Shown here: positions 1 through 11,910 of the stretch, one piece after another
Layout: each line of letters starts with the position of its first letter
Numbering within the stretch: the first letter of the stretch is position 1
The notes under the pieces: generated by a model
The model's input: only the letters and a program-made list of their open reading frames with translations
What the model was told of the DNA's origin: nothing
The model's database searches: none
From: Symsagittifera roscoffensis
Taxonomy: Eukaryota; Xenacoelomorpha; Acoela; Convolutidae
DNA length: 64,000 nt
Direction: 5' to 3'
Assembly: GCF_963678635.1 (NCBI RefSeq)
Contig: NC_087062.1
Span: forward strand, 72,321,345 to 72,385,344
Translations under genes and position numbers: made by a program

Positions 1-832
1 GGTCATTTTTATGGTTATTGACCGATTTTTGACAGACTCATAACAACATGAAGAACAAAAACAACAACTTAATAGTTCACATATCACATGTTCAAAAATT
101 GGCAATTCACTTAAATTCATGACAAAATCGGTGCATACGAGAAGCTTTTGACGAGTTTTTGATAAAAACAATTTAAGTTTTAAAAAAAAGCTTTTCAGTT
201 AAGTAGGGGCTCTCAATCGAATTTAAAGAACGATTGATCAAAATTGTAGCTCTTTTGCTCAAATTATGCACTCAAACCAAATGAACTGCACATTGATTAA
301 CATAGCACAAAAGCGCATAAATCATTTGCGTTACTTTACTTTACAGAGTGGCCAGAGCTCGTTCGTACATCTAACAAAACTGTGATCTAACAACAAACTG
401 TGAGATTACATCTGTTCAACAACCGCACACATAAGCGTGCTACTTTCGTCGAGTTCTTTTTAATTAATTTCTAATCGAAGTTTAGCGTTGGTACACCACA
501 CCAACAGTTGAGTAATCAGCCAAAAGTACGACTTGTTAACCCAGCATGAAACTATTTTCAGCGCGATATTAGTCAGGTCATTACGGCCTTCCAGCCGGTT
601 GGTGTGACGCTCGCAGCAAACTCGCTGAGTCTAACAGCTACTGACAAGCTCCGAACAAATTTTCTCTATAATTCACAAACAGTGTTATTTCGAGAGCTCT
701 TCAGGAACTCTTGTCGCATTTGACAACTTTGAGATGATCTTTTAGACCTACAAACTCAAACATGCCGTTGATTCTTTTATAAAGTTAAACTCTTATTGGT
801 ATCAAGACAAAAAGACGTGACAAAATTCGTGA
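1..832. other. AT-rich stretch without a recognisable gene
   Basis: I see no long open frame, RNA gene or repeat shared with the rest of the window. The sequence is AT-rich with short homopurine and poly-T runs. Confidence 0.5.
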
Positions 833-1387
833 ATTTTCAAAAATAAGACAAACAAGACTGCTCGTATCAGGGCGAAGCCCTGAATGTTCCGACTGCCTTT
901 TAAGGTTTATGGAGCAATAATAACCTTAAAAAATTCAATGAATTAAAACAAAATGAAAAAAAAGTTTCTAAAATTTGAAAATTTTTATGAAAATCATCCC
1001 CCCACACGCGATATAAAGTACAAAAGGATAAATTTCGCTCCTTGTAACAAACCATTTATGGCAAATAAGCTTCTTTTAACCAATTTGGAACGATTTCTAA
1101 GACGGATTAACTCTCCGCTTACGCGTTAAGAGCGCGAAATATATCGCGCGTTAATTGTCCCAAATTGGCCAAAATGGCAATCTTTAAACCCCCGTAACTT
1201 TACGAAAAATGATCACAGGTGAAATATCTTTTCAAATTTGAGCTCAGGACAACAATACCTTTTGAATGATATAAAAAAATTCTGTCAAAAATGGCTAGTT
1301 AAAAAGTCGAAATTTGTCTGAAGAAAAAAAAAACCCACCCCGTGCACAAATATTCCGTTACTTTCGTATCGAAAGTCGGAACAAAAA
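833..1387 (+). repeat. RF1 repeat, copy a (left arm of a fold-back pair)
   Basis: This ~0.55 kb block recurs inverted at 2637-3192 and again near 48.7-50.1, 62.9-63.6 and 63.6-64.0 kb. The head carries a 6-bp stem, 3-nt loop hairpin (CAGGGCGAAGCCCTG) at 869-883. The tail ends in a 7-bp stem, 3-nt loop hairpin (ACTTTCGTATCGAAAGT) near 1360-1376. A third GC-rich imperfect palindrome (arms GCGCGA/TCGCGC) lies near 1131-1150. I see no coding potential. Hairpins at both ends and paired inverted copies suggest a non-autonomous mobile element. I do not recognise the family. Confidence 0.75.
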
Positions 1388-2636
1388 TAAAGGAATGTGA
1401 GACTGCAGATTATATATTTTTGTCGTACTTTGTCGAACCGTTTATCAGGTTGTAAAAAGATCAATCAAACAGTGTGTTGTGTTAATGTTTTTTGGCTCCA
1501 AATTTCTGTACATCGGACGTTACGATTGACTAGGCAATCGGAAATGGCAAGTTAACTGGCTCTATCTCATACACATGTGTACCTGAGTTTAAAAGAAACG
1601 GGAAAATCTCAAACTCTTGATGTATTTTTTTATTTTTTTTGCATCCAGTCAATACCCCCTTCAAATAGATCAATTGGAGGCATCTGTACTAGTTAAATTG
1701 TGACAAGTTTGCTTGGTGTGCATAATGCTCTATTATGATTGAACTATGTTGAAAGGCGTTTGGGAAAATGATCTTATAATGATTCTTTTTCCTGCACTGT
1801 CGCTAAAGTTCATGGGTTATCGCAACAAATCAGCGATGTCATTCTATTTCTATCCTAACATCAATCACGTGATCAAGATACGTCGTGGGGTGGACGTATA
1901 TATAGCGCAAAGTTGCAGCATTAAGATTTTTGTCGGCTTTAAAAACTGACCCCGTCTTGCGACGAAACCCACGAGGAGAAAGTGGAGAAGCCCCATTGGT
2001 CGATTTGGGTCCCCCTCCCATTGCCAGAAACTGGTCTACTCAAGTCGTCCCCGGACACAGCGATGTTTTGAGTGCCGGTGGAAAACAGAACAGCTGAAAC
2101 AAACAAAAATAAACATCAGTAAACAACAAATAGGAATAAAGCAAAAACAATGAAGCGAGTCGTCGTAAAAAGCACGGCTAACTTCGCACAAAAGGTAGAA
2201 ACAACAAACGAATGTTGCTTTACGAGACTAAATGACTGACAATCTAAACATAGCTCGTTTTTATAGCTGCTCTTTCCAAAAAAAACAATCAAAACCAAAT
2301 TTGTGATTGAGAATTATGAAAAGAATTAGCTGCAATCATTCATTTGTGTTTTAAGCTTACTAATTGATGATGAAAACTATATGACGCAATTTTAAACCTG
2401 GATATGGCCATAGAATATGAGTGATTATTATGAAAAAAGTTAAAATTGTAAATGGCAATAATAAACCAAAAGAATGAGGGTTTAGGCATCCTCTTGTTTT
2501 ACATTTGACCCCTGTGCCAATGAAATTATCCAAATTTGAAAGTTTTGTTAAATTTGGGTTTCATGGGAGTATAAAGTCTTATGACTATGAAATGATAGAT
2601 AAAATGTTAGATGAATTCAAAAATGTTGCCTCTTTT
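1388..2636. other. Spacer between the inverted RF1 arms
   Basis: About 1.25 kb separate the two RF1 arms. Short open frames (for example 1746-1949 and 2505-2640 on the plus strand) show no motif I recognise. It could be the loop of a fold-back element or unrelated DNA trapped between two insertions. Confidence 0.4.
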
Positions 2637-3192
2637 TGTTCCGACTTTCGATACGAAAGTAACGGAATATTTGTGCTCGGGGTGAGTTTTTTTTTCTTCA
2701 GACAAATTTCGACTTTTTAACTAGCCATTTTTGACGGAATTTTTTTATATCATTCAAAAGGTATTGTTGTCCTGAGCTCAAATTTGAAAAGATATTTCAC
2801 CTGTGGTCATTTTTCGTAAAGTTACGGGGGTTTAAAGATTGCCATTTTGGTCAATTTGGGACAATTAACGCGCGGTATATTTCGCGCTATTAACGCGTAA
2901 GCGGAGAGTTAATCCGTCTTAGAAATCGTTCCAAATTGGTTAAAAGAAGCTTATTTGCCATAAATGGTTTGTTACAAGGAGCGAAATTTATCCTTTTGTA
3001 CTTTATATGGCGTGTGGGGGGATGATTTTCATAAAAAATTTTAAATTTTAGAAATTTTTTTTTTCATTTTGTTTTATTTTTTTGAATTTTTTAATGTTAT
3101 TACTGCTCCATAAACCTTAAAGGGCGGTCGGAACATTCAGGGCTTCGCCCTGATACGAGCAGTCTTGTTGTTGTTTTATTTTTCAATTTCCC
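2637..3192 (-). repeat. RF1 repeat, copy b (right arm of the fold-back pair)
   Basis: Inverted copy of 833-1387, matching from the tail hairpin (2643-2660) through the GC-rich central palindrome (~2870-2897) to the head hairpin (~3138-3152). The similarity continues ~20 bp beyond the head on both sides, in a run rich in A on the left and T on the right. This suggests that 833-3192 moved as one unit. I could not identify a target-site duplication. Confidence 0.75.
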
Positions 3193-6100
3193 AGTTTAAC
3201 ACTAGTTAAGCCAGAGGCATGAGTCAGAGACGGATTAATTTTCATTCGTGGCTTCAATTTACACCCCTCTGGTTCTAGAGGGATACTTTTCGATTAACTC
3301 CGATCCCGTAGCTGATTAGGTTTCAAGCCAGTTTGAAATCCATGTCAACAAAAGACTGATTATTCAAGATCGAATATCATGCAAGGGTCATTTGACATAA
3401 TTCAGTAAGAAAAAGAGACTATAAGGAAACTTGACCCTACTGAGTGTATCGTCAAGTTTGTTGATGATAAAAAACACAAAGACTACATTGAGATTAAGGC
3501 GCGGTGTGGTGGCTATTAATTTTATTAAAATTAAACATAGAAAATTGATGATGTTTTTTACTGAAATCTCACAAAAAGTGTTACGTACAACTTTTGAAAT
3601 TCAAAATTTTAAAACATTGGTAGACCACTCGTTTTTCGGATTTATTTTAATAAATGCTTTGAATGACCCACAAACTGGTTATTTTTTAAAACAGAATTTG
3701 AGCTTCCCCAAGCATTCTAGATCAATTCCTAGCTGTGTTTAGCCGTGTTTCAAAAGAGAAATAATAGAGAAACGGTAGCTTTCATTTCCTTAAGACAATT
3801 CCCTGAAATAAAGTTCAATGCGATAAGATATCTATTTAATAAAAAAGTGTTCAAACCTTTTTCGCCTGAGGCAATCCTCGTAGAAATTGTCAAAATTGTC
3901 ACGATAACCCAATTAACCGCTGACATGACGAGCTGTAATATCGAATTTTTGAAAATTTTTTAGTCAAAAAGAGCCAAGAAAAGAAGATGAATATTTTGAA
4001 CGTGTATATAGACACCGAAATAGATTGGAAGACAAATTTAACTCGTTGACATCTGCTGTTTCAAACACAGTCTAGATTTGACTCTTCTCTTGAGCGGAGC
4101 CTTTATATGATAATGAGTGGTAATTCAATTATCAATCTCACCAACAGCGGGTTAATAAGAGTGTAAATTCAGTGTATTCACTGGGTTAATTTAATCACGC
4201 CGGCTGATTTGACTGCGTTCCGATATCAAGTGGGGCGGGGTCTCTTCAATTTAGAGTCGGTCGTCTGTGGAATTTACTGGCGCCGTCCGGGTCAAAATAT
4301 AGTCAAAAGTTATGCTCAGGTTAACTTCGCACACCCGACGAGATTATTTTTTTTGTAATAAACGTTATCGTAAATTAATGAAAAATAATTTTATCAACAG
4401 TGAATCGGCCTTTTTCTAAATGAGTTATTAGGAATTTGTTAATACTATTTGGGAGTATCTAAATTGGACAACATTTCGTCCTAAGACTGCACTGCTACCG
4501 TAGTAGGATCTAATAAATACGAATGCTCGAAGATGTTCCAAGGATAAGCTTTTCACTGATATTTTTTGCTAACTAATGCGCTCAATTTTGTCGACTATCT
4601 TATCTTGACGTGTTTCTTTGTTAAATTGTGAAAAAATTGTCACCCTAACTGCTTAAAAATTTATTCTATATGAAAATGGTTGGGTAAGAGAACGTTCCTG
4701 TTTTTGAGTGAATTTGTAAAATTTGACCAAAGGTAAATGAGTGCTATTATGACAATGTATAGGAAGACGGCAGTTGACCTGAAGCGATGAAAAAATCGGA
4801 TAAAATCGGTCTGGCGGAGTGGCTCAAAATTAGGTTCCAACTAAACCTCTCCGGCTATTGAAAAGATGCACTTGAATAATGAGGATTAAAACTGGATTTC
4901 ACAAATCAATCAAAGAGGGGATAATTGGTAATCGCCTTAACTAATATCGTGACAATTGCAACTGTGCTGAACCAGTTTTTGGCAATAATTTTCAAATTTT
5001 CCAATGACTTATCCACTTATTCTGGCGTGTGAAATTTGAGGGACGCCTTTTTAAATGGATTTTGGCCTTTAGAGCTACAACCAGTCAAGCTGCTGACAAA
5101 TAATCAGACTCCAAAATGAAATAAGTGAACGTAATACCAATTTAAAAGATAAGTTATTAACTTATTAGCAAATTCGTCACAAAATTAGCAAAAGCTGGAT
5201 AATAGTTTGTGCCCTCATTTTGGTTGACAGAGATTCGGATAAATTTTCAGAGGAGCCACTTTTGAATACTGTTATTTGTTGAAGTTGACAAGCTTTGAAA
5301 AAGATTATTTAAGTGAAGAAAATTGAGATGATGAAAATGATATGTTTTTTTTTCTCGCTTTATTGAGCTGTGATTGGCTGAAATCACCTGTGCTTCTGAA
5401 AATATTTTAGATAGAGCAAATGTATCCCAATTTGAAAAACAGGGCTAAAAATTGAGATGTTGTATAACTGTTTTTCAATTTCTTTCTTTTTCAGTCAAAG
5501 TTTATCCATTCATACGACTTCTTGTATTTATCTGAAAAGGGCGTTTTTTACCAATTTAGATCTGCCTTTTATTACCAATGATTAAAGTCAGATAACTAGC
5601 CGCGCCGCTTTTATTAAAGCACCTTTGATAATCTTCAGTTTTTATTCGGTCTGTGTGAGCGAATTATAAGATGTATCTAGCTAAGTGATCCAATCATGTT
5701 GTTTCACGTGTGTTCACTGAAACTCAAGCAATATCATTCTACGATTCCACCATTCCAATCCTTATCTGAAGATTGCGGAGGACAAGGGGGCAATCTTTTC
5801 TTGTTTTCCATGTTTTAGTGCAAATAGGTCAAGCCAGCTTGCAAAAAAAAACATAAACAGTTGCCATACATAATTATCGCTTCAGATTTGTAAAAAAATG
5901 ACCAATTTTTAATGACGCCTTGAGAGCTGGTGTTAATCGAGATTTATGTTCGGAGACTAAATCACAAATGCTTTGACAGTTCAAAGCTGTTTCCACTCAA
6001 CACTTGGAGTACATTCGAAAAAGTTCTCATACTCATGTCAGCTGAGGCGCCAATTCAGAGGTCAACACGAACGCAATAAACATTAGTGTCAGAAGAGGGA

Positions 6101-6236
6101 CAGCTTAGTTTTGTCCTGCCTCGGTTGCTTTTGATGATTTCATACCTGATTGGAACTAAGATTTTTTCGAGGGGGGGGGGGTAGAGGTTTTATAAAAATC
6201 GAAAACATTATCGGACTCTTGCCCGGCAGAACCGTT
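3193..6236. other. Non-coding stretch, no gene supported
   Basis: About 3 kb of AT-rich sequence. The open frames at 3431-3742 and 3745-3963 have no recognisable motif and look like chance. A run of G lies at 6171-6181. A partial duplication of the following R1 start occurs at 6221-6239, where the block GGCAGAACCGTTAAC appears twice within 35 bp. Confidence 0.5.
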
Positions 6237-7717
6237 AACCATGACCGGCAGAACCGTTAACGAGCTCTCCGCGCCGAGCGGATGCTCAAAACAACGCCCT
6301 AACCACCGGGGCGGAAGGGTAGTTCAGAACGCGGAAGCCTTCTGGATTCCTGCGAATAGCTTTTTAACCTAATTAAGACCGAAAATTCACGAACCAGGAA
6401 GGGTGGGGAGATTGGCCGTCCCGTCGTTCCCTGAGAGGTTTATGACCAAAAATACTTCAAGATATACAAGAAACCAAACAAAAAGTAGTATAGTACCTCA
6501 TAAAAACAAAAAACATAAAAAAAAATAACCGAAAAAACCAAAAACAGTAAAAAAAAAAGTTTTAAGTCAGTAGAAATCATACCCCCAGACGAGATGTGAT
6601 CCGACTCTCCCGTTTGTTGTTGTTGGATATTTTGTTGTTACAGGCATTATACCAGTCAGGATTGTTACGATCAATTTTGTGGCCCGTTTTTGGTGCTCTA
6701 CTGTAGGGTTATTTGAGTATTCATGCACGTTAATGCTAACTTGCATTCAATCCGGAAGGGTCTCGGGACTAGAGAAGAAGACTGATCCAGAAAGCAGTTC
6801 AAGGAGCGACAAGAAGGGGCTCAAGGACAACAACAATCGACTGTTGGGTATCGTTAAAAGTTTTGTATCCCTTTTGGTACAAAAAGTAAGATATTACTCT
6901 GTGGGGGCTCGACAGTGACTGCACTATAGTGACCCTTCACCGAACTGCGAAATTCCGAGTTAAGCACCCTAATTCGGATATTGAACAAACCCGGAGAGGT
7001 ATAATATTACTAGTATTACTACTTATACAGCCTATATTAATACTCCTATACCGTTTTTCAGTAAAAAACACACTAAGCAGACCCGTTTTTAGGGTCAGAA
7101 TAGCGATATTTTGATCCCCCCACAAATCGCTATTTTTGAGATATCGATATTTTTTGAAACGGAAAAAAGCGCTAAATTAGTGAGTTACATCGTAACTGTA
7201 CTAGTATAATAGGTGGAAGCGGTTAAGTTTAGTTCGGAAGTGGTTGGAACTAATTGGGTACCAAAAACCGAATTTTCTTGATTTTTGAAAAAACGAAGCA
7301 AGAAGAAAATTACAAAAAAAAGAAAACAAAAAAAATTCTTCAAAATTTTTGCGTTTGGAGAATAAAAATTGTTGTTCGGACAACGTTCACTAGTGAATCG
7401 ACAGGTTTTAGAACCCATTTGCCAATAACCTTCCGGGTTATAGTGAAATCGAATTTAACGTATTTGATTTAGTGGACTCAACAATCCGGAAAGGTCCAAA
7501 TAGCATTATTTTTGCAAATTTTTTCAGCTGGAACGTTTTAGATCGTTTTTTCTTTGCATTGAAATAGAAGAATATAGGCCTTTTGAGCTCGGATCAATAA
7601 TTTTTAGGTCAAAAAGAACAGAATTGCGAAAAAAAGTTAGGCGGAACCTATAAGAGAAAAAATTTTTTGATTTTAGAAAAAAGACGTTTTGGTTAATAAC
7701 TTTGGAACTACAAAACA
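6237..7717. repeat. R1 direct repeat, copy 1
   Basis: A ~1.48 kb block that recurs in the same orientation at 9957-11433 with only scattered substitutions and small indels. Read on the minus strand it begins TGTTT and ends GGTCA, followed by TGG. That would suit an LTR with a primer-binding site, and the copia gag remnant between the copies is also on the minus strand. No target duplication flanks the pair, so an LTR identity is plausible but unproven. Open frames inside differ between copies and do not look coding. Confidence 0.65.
6238..6316 (-). other. tRNA-like segment at the end of R1 copy 1
   Basis: On the minus strand this terminal part of R1 reads GGTGGTTAGGGCGTTG followed ~35-40 nt later by CGGTTCTGCC. 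The first block resembles the D-arm/A-box of long-variable-arm tRNAs (Leu/Ser type). The second is only a poor match to a B-box. No complete cloverleaf is evident, so this is at most a degenerate tRNA-derived piece. Confidence 0.25.
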
Positions 7718-8371
7718 AATCATCTTGATCTTGCAGATTATCATTCCAGTGCCTCCATTGTATTGTCCTCGGCCAGTTCTATGAATCGCTGGAGCCGCAA
7801 TGGACGTAGAGCTCGTATCTTGTTTGTTTGAGCTCCCCCCAAGTAATCGTTCAATCAGTTGCTCTTTCAATTGTAGATAAGATATCTGCTGGAACTGTTT
7901 TGCAGCTATGAATGAGTCGTATTCATGTGGCAACGCTATAAGAACTATGGCTGTTTTCAGGTTATCGCTGATCTTTTCATCGGCAGATTGTAGTTTGAAC
8001 ACAATGATGTCGATTTTATTTAGAAATTCTATCATCAATTCCTTGTTCTTCTTGAGTTCCTGAAACTCTTGCCAAAGCACAAAAACTTAGCTTGTTCGAA
8101 TCTGCTCAAAGGTTTTTTGCAAGTATTTCCATATTTTGAATCAATTCCTGTTATTCTGAGCAATAATCATCTGCAAAGTAGCATCATTGAGTTCCATAAT
8201 AATTTCCTGATACAACTTCTTCTGACCAGCATCTCTGTTGGCTTCGCTAACTTTTTCAGATTCTTTATTTAGGTTTTTATCTTCAAAATAAGAAAGGAAT
8301 TTTTCACACCATGCGGGAACATTTTCGAGTTTTCAATTGAAAATGAGCAGTTTCTTTTGTTCGGAATCCAT
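7690..8371 (-). pseudogene. Ty1/copia-type gag remnant
   Basis: A gag-like protein fragment, read on the minus strand from an ATG at 8371. Residue patterns match the copia gag (UBN2-like) fold: an N-terminal W-x2-K-F-L motif, a middle segment ending K-I-W-K-Y-L, then a helical stretch with F-L-N-K-I-D-I and a V-L-I-A-L-P-H-E-Y-D-S-F block, the usual 'SLP..Y..F' signature. Three in-frame stops (two TGA, one TAA) interrupt it. The frame runs into R1 with no zinc knuckle and no pol, so the element is truncated and dead. Insertion or recombination at the R1 boundary is the likely cause. Assignment to copia rests on motif resemblance only. Confidence 0.7.
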
Positions 8372-9015
8372 GAAAATTTTTGGTGCTTGGAAGCTTCAAT
8401 CGCCCATAACCTCCTATAATAGTATGTCTCGATAATTGAAAAAAAAAGAATTTTATATCATTTAATTTTCATCAGAATCAACAACTTTTGCTTAACCGCA
8501 ATATTTTTGATGTCATTTAAAAAGTTAAAAGTCAGAAGTCAATATTGTTTCACTCCTTTCTCGAATATAGCAGTTACAGTTTCGTTTAGAGTCTTTTGGT
8601 TCTAAACCACCATTGTCCTAAAACGAGTCCAATCACAGACGAGTATTTCAACATAAATTAACTTCTGATTTTCAGTTGTCGCAAGAAACTTGAGCAGGAC
8701 ATTGTCGAATCGAATTTTTGAAAAAATACTTTTGTCTTCAAAATCAATGTTAAACTTTCATAACAAGATCAAAATTCAATATTTGACCGACTGGCACATA
8801 ACTAGCAAAAAGTTATCACCAAATGAAGCATTGACAGATTTCACTTTAACACACATAGGAGATTGAAACCACTGGATTTGGATTTCTTAGAGTCGGTAAG
8901 AGTTATATTTGCGCAACTGATTTGATATCGGTTAGAACGACAATCACATCTTATCCAATTTAAAAGTCCTGAAAATTTTAAGCATTATTTGCTTGTACAC
9001 TCCTTGTTGTTTTTG
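8372..9015. other. Non-coding stretch between copia gag and R2
   Basis: AT-rich sequence with no recognisable gene. It may be copia leader or degraded element sequence. Confidence 0.4.
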
Positions 9016-9916
9016 TGACATTCGACCAGAATGTACGAAAATGCAGTTTCGCAATCGAATTTTTATTGATTAGAAAAAGAACATCTAACCAGGAAGATTG
9101 ATGGTTTTAATGGATTAGCAGCGTTATTTGAACGATTAGACGAATCGAGAAGGGTTGGTTTTAACTGACATGCTAAATTTTAAAACTTATATGACTTTTT
9201 ATATTTTGCACACACTGAAACGGCGAAACACAACAAAAATAGTCGCAGTAAAAACAATAACGAGAAAACGACAACAGAATGAAATTGTAATTGGAGATTA
9301 TCAGGAACCATTCCGAGTTGTAAAGATTGTGCCGCTACAATCGTTACATTGTAGAACCCGAGAAAAAGGACGGGTGTTGGGACGGCGTGTCTAGCCTTTC
9401 GGATAGAAATAGGAGTGCTATTTCCCCGGATTCCAGAATCCGGAGGGGTTTCGGGCTCAGAACTCAAACTGTTTTATAAAAACTTTTAGCTTCCTGGCCA
9501 TGCCCTGAGTTGAGTTTAATTAACATCCAGATTCATTTTCAGAGAATGAGAAGCTAGGAGTGAGGGAAAGGGTTGATCCATCTTCGATGGAGCTGATGAT
9601 TTTTATCTACTGAGCAAAAACAATAGTAATATAATAAATAGTTGTAGCCCTGTTTTTAGGAGTGACCTCGTCGTCTGGGGATACTGAGACCCAGCCATGA
9701 ACTCACTATTTTTGCATATAATTAAGTTAATTTGAGCGTTCTGGTCGAAGCCGGAAAGCAGTACCTTTTTGTCGACCGGATGTTAGAAAAACCACCAAAA
9801 GAACTGGCTTTGGCAGAGACGGTGAAAAGCATGCAGAGCTGTGTTTAGACGCTAGCCATTCGTTTTAGAACCTAGCTTCATTTTCCGTCGATATGTACTT
9901 CCGGGCAAATGTTACA
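9016..9916 (+). repeat. R2 module, free-standing copy
   Basis: A ~0.9 kb block starting TGACATTCG and ending near GTTACA, also found inside L2 (34995-35923) and L3 (40960-41886). The ends are imperfect inverted repeats: CATTCGACCAGAATGTAC at the start versus GTACTTCCGGGCAAATG at the finish. A TATA-like word lies near 9197, and an AATCCGGAGGGGT motif at ~9439 resembles the minisatellite unit. It could be an LTR (TG...CA) or a TIR transposon. I see no clear target duplication. Confidence 0.65.
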
Positions 9917-9956
9917 TAGATGTTTTTATGGCGCTCCTGGGTGTTATTCTTTTTGA

Positions 9957-11433
9957 AACCATGACCGGCAGAACCGTTAACGAGCTCTCCGCGCCGAGCG
10001 GATGCTCAAAACAACGCCCTAACCACCGGGGCGGTAGGCTAGTTTGGAACGCGGAAGCCTTCCGGATTCCCGCGAATAGCTTTTTGACCTAGTTAAGACC
10101 GAAAATTCACGAACCAGGAAAGGTGGGGAGATTGGCCGTCCCGTCGTTCCCTGAGAGGTTTGTGACCAAAAATACTCAAAGATATACAAGAAACAAAACA
10201 AAAACTAGTTTAGTACCTCAGAAAAATAAAAAACATAAAAAAATAACCGAAAAAACCAAAAACAGTAAAAAAAATTATAAAGTCAGTAGAAATCATACCC
10301 CCAGACGAGATGTGATCCGACCCTCCCGTTTGTTGTTGTTAGATATTTTGTTGTTACAGGCATTATACCAGTCAGGATTGTTACGATCAATTTTGTGGCC
10401 CATTTTTGGTGCCCGTACTGTAGGGTTATTTGAGTATTCATGCACGTTAATGCTAACTTGCATTCAATCCGGAAGGGTCTCGGGACTAGAGAAGAAGACT
10501 GATCCGGCAAGCAGTTCAAGGAGCGACAAGAAGGGGCTCAAGGACAACAAAAATCGACTGTTGGGTATCATTAAAATTTTTGTATCCTTTTTGGTACAAA
10601 AAAGTAAGATATTACTCTGTGGGGGCTCGACAGTGACTGCACTGTAGTGACCCTTCGCCGAACTGCGAAATTCCGAGTTAAGCACTTCAATTCGGATATT
10701 GAACAAACCCGGACGGGTATAATATTACTAGTATTACTCTTTATACAGCCTATATTAATACTCCTATACCGTTTTTCAGTAAAAAACACACTAAGCAGAC
10801 CCGGTTTAGGGTCAGAATAGCAATATTTTGATTCCCCCACAAATCGCTATTTTTGAGATATCGATATTTTTTGAAACGGAAAAAAACGCTAAACTAGTGA
10901 GTTAAATCGTAACTGTACTAGTATAATAGGTGGAAGCGGTTAAGTTTAGTTCGGAAGTGGTTGGAACTAATTGGGTACCAAAAAACGAATTTTCCTGATT
11001 TTTGAAAAAACGAAGCAAGAAGAAAATTACAAAAAAAAAGAAAATAAAAAAATTCTTCAAAATTTTTGCGTTTGGAGAATAAAAATTGTTGTTCCGACAA
11101 CGTTCACTAGTGAATCGACAGGTTTTAGAACCCGTTTGCCAATAACCTTCCGGGTTACAGTGAAATCGAACTTAACGTGTTTGATTTAATGGATTCAACA
11201 ATCCGGAAAGGTCCAAATAGCATTGTTTTTGGCAAACTTTTCAGCTGGAACGTTTTAGATCGTTTTTTTTTTGCATTGAACTAGAAGAATACAGGCCTTT
11301 TGAGCTCGGATCAATAATTTCTAGGTCGAAAAGAACAGAATTGCGAAAAAAGTTAGGCGGAACCTATAAGAGAGAAAATTTTTTGATTATAGAAAAAAGA
11401 CGTTTTGGTTAATAACTTTGGAACTACTAAACA
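9957..11433. repeat. R1 direct repeat, copy 2
   Basis: Second copy of the 1.48 kb block at 6237-7717, same orientation. A 174-residue open frame at 10123-10647 exists only because of small indels relative to copy 1 and has no recognisable domain, so I do not call it a gene. The motif AATCCGGAAGGGTCTCGGG (near 10466) also occurs in copy 1 and resembles the unit of the neighbouring minisatellite. Confidence 0.65.
9958..10037 (-). other. tRNA-like segment at the end of R1 copy 2
   Basis: Same A-box-like and weak B-box-like arrangement as at 6238-6316. The core is conserved between copies, as expected of any part of the repeat. Not a functional tRNA by inspection. Confidence 0.25.
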
Positions 11434-11910
11434 GATAGATCCAGTCGATCTTGGAACCATTAGATCAAAAATTAGGTGAGCTTACTCATAAAAACATCAA
11501 TTATTCAAAAAAGTAAGCGTGAAAGTTTTTTAAGATTGTTTTCATCAAACTCACTAAACCGGGAAGGTAGACACTTCACGTTTTATAATTTTTTTGGAAA
11601 GCCCTTACACCCCTTTCAAAGGGTAGCAACGGTTGAATAAGGCAATTTAACGCTGTTCTAGACAAAAAGGGAAGGCTAAGGAAACCAGAAAACCATAGTC
11701 GAGTCGAAACTAGGCTAGTGATAAGACCCTTCACAGTTAAGGTGAATTGTCAATTAAGAGGCTTAGCTTCAATCCGGAAGGTTTTTAACTTGGGAAAGAA
11801 AATACACTCTTCCTAGTTAGTTCCAACAGCATAATACATAAATATTATAGGAGAACGTATCCGGAAGCGTATCGGTTGAAATTTTTAAAAGTCTCTGAAA
11901 AGCTGTTTTT
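11434..11910. other. Spacer between R1 copy 2 and the minisatellite
   Basis: No gene seen. A single AATCCGGAAGG-type word occurs near 11770, so minisatellite-like motifs extend into this stretch. Confidence 0.4.

Noticed and set aside
6939-6975. 5S rRNA-like words (CCGAGTTAAGCACCC) in R1, also at ~10660
   Set aside because: Only about a dozen bases resemble the 5S internal region; no flanking stems or full-length gene.
10123-10647. 174-residue open frame in R1 copy 2
   Set aside because: The frame is broken in R1 copy 1 and has no recognisable domain; composition fits chance.
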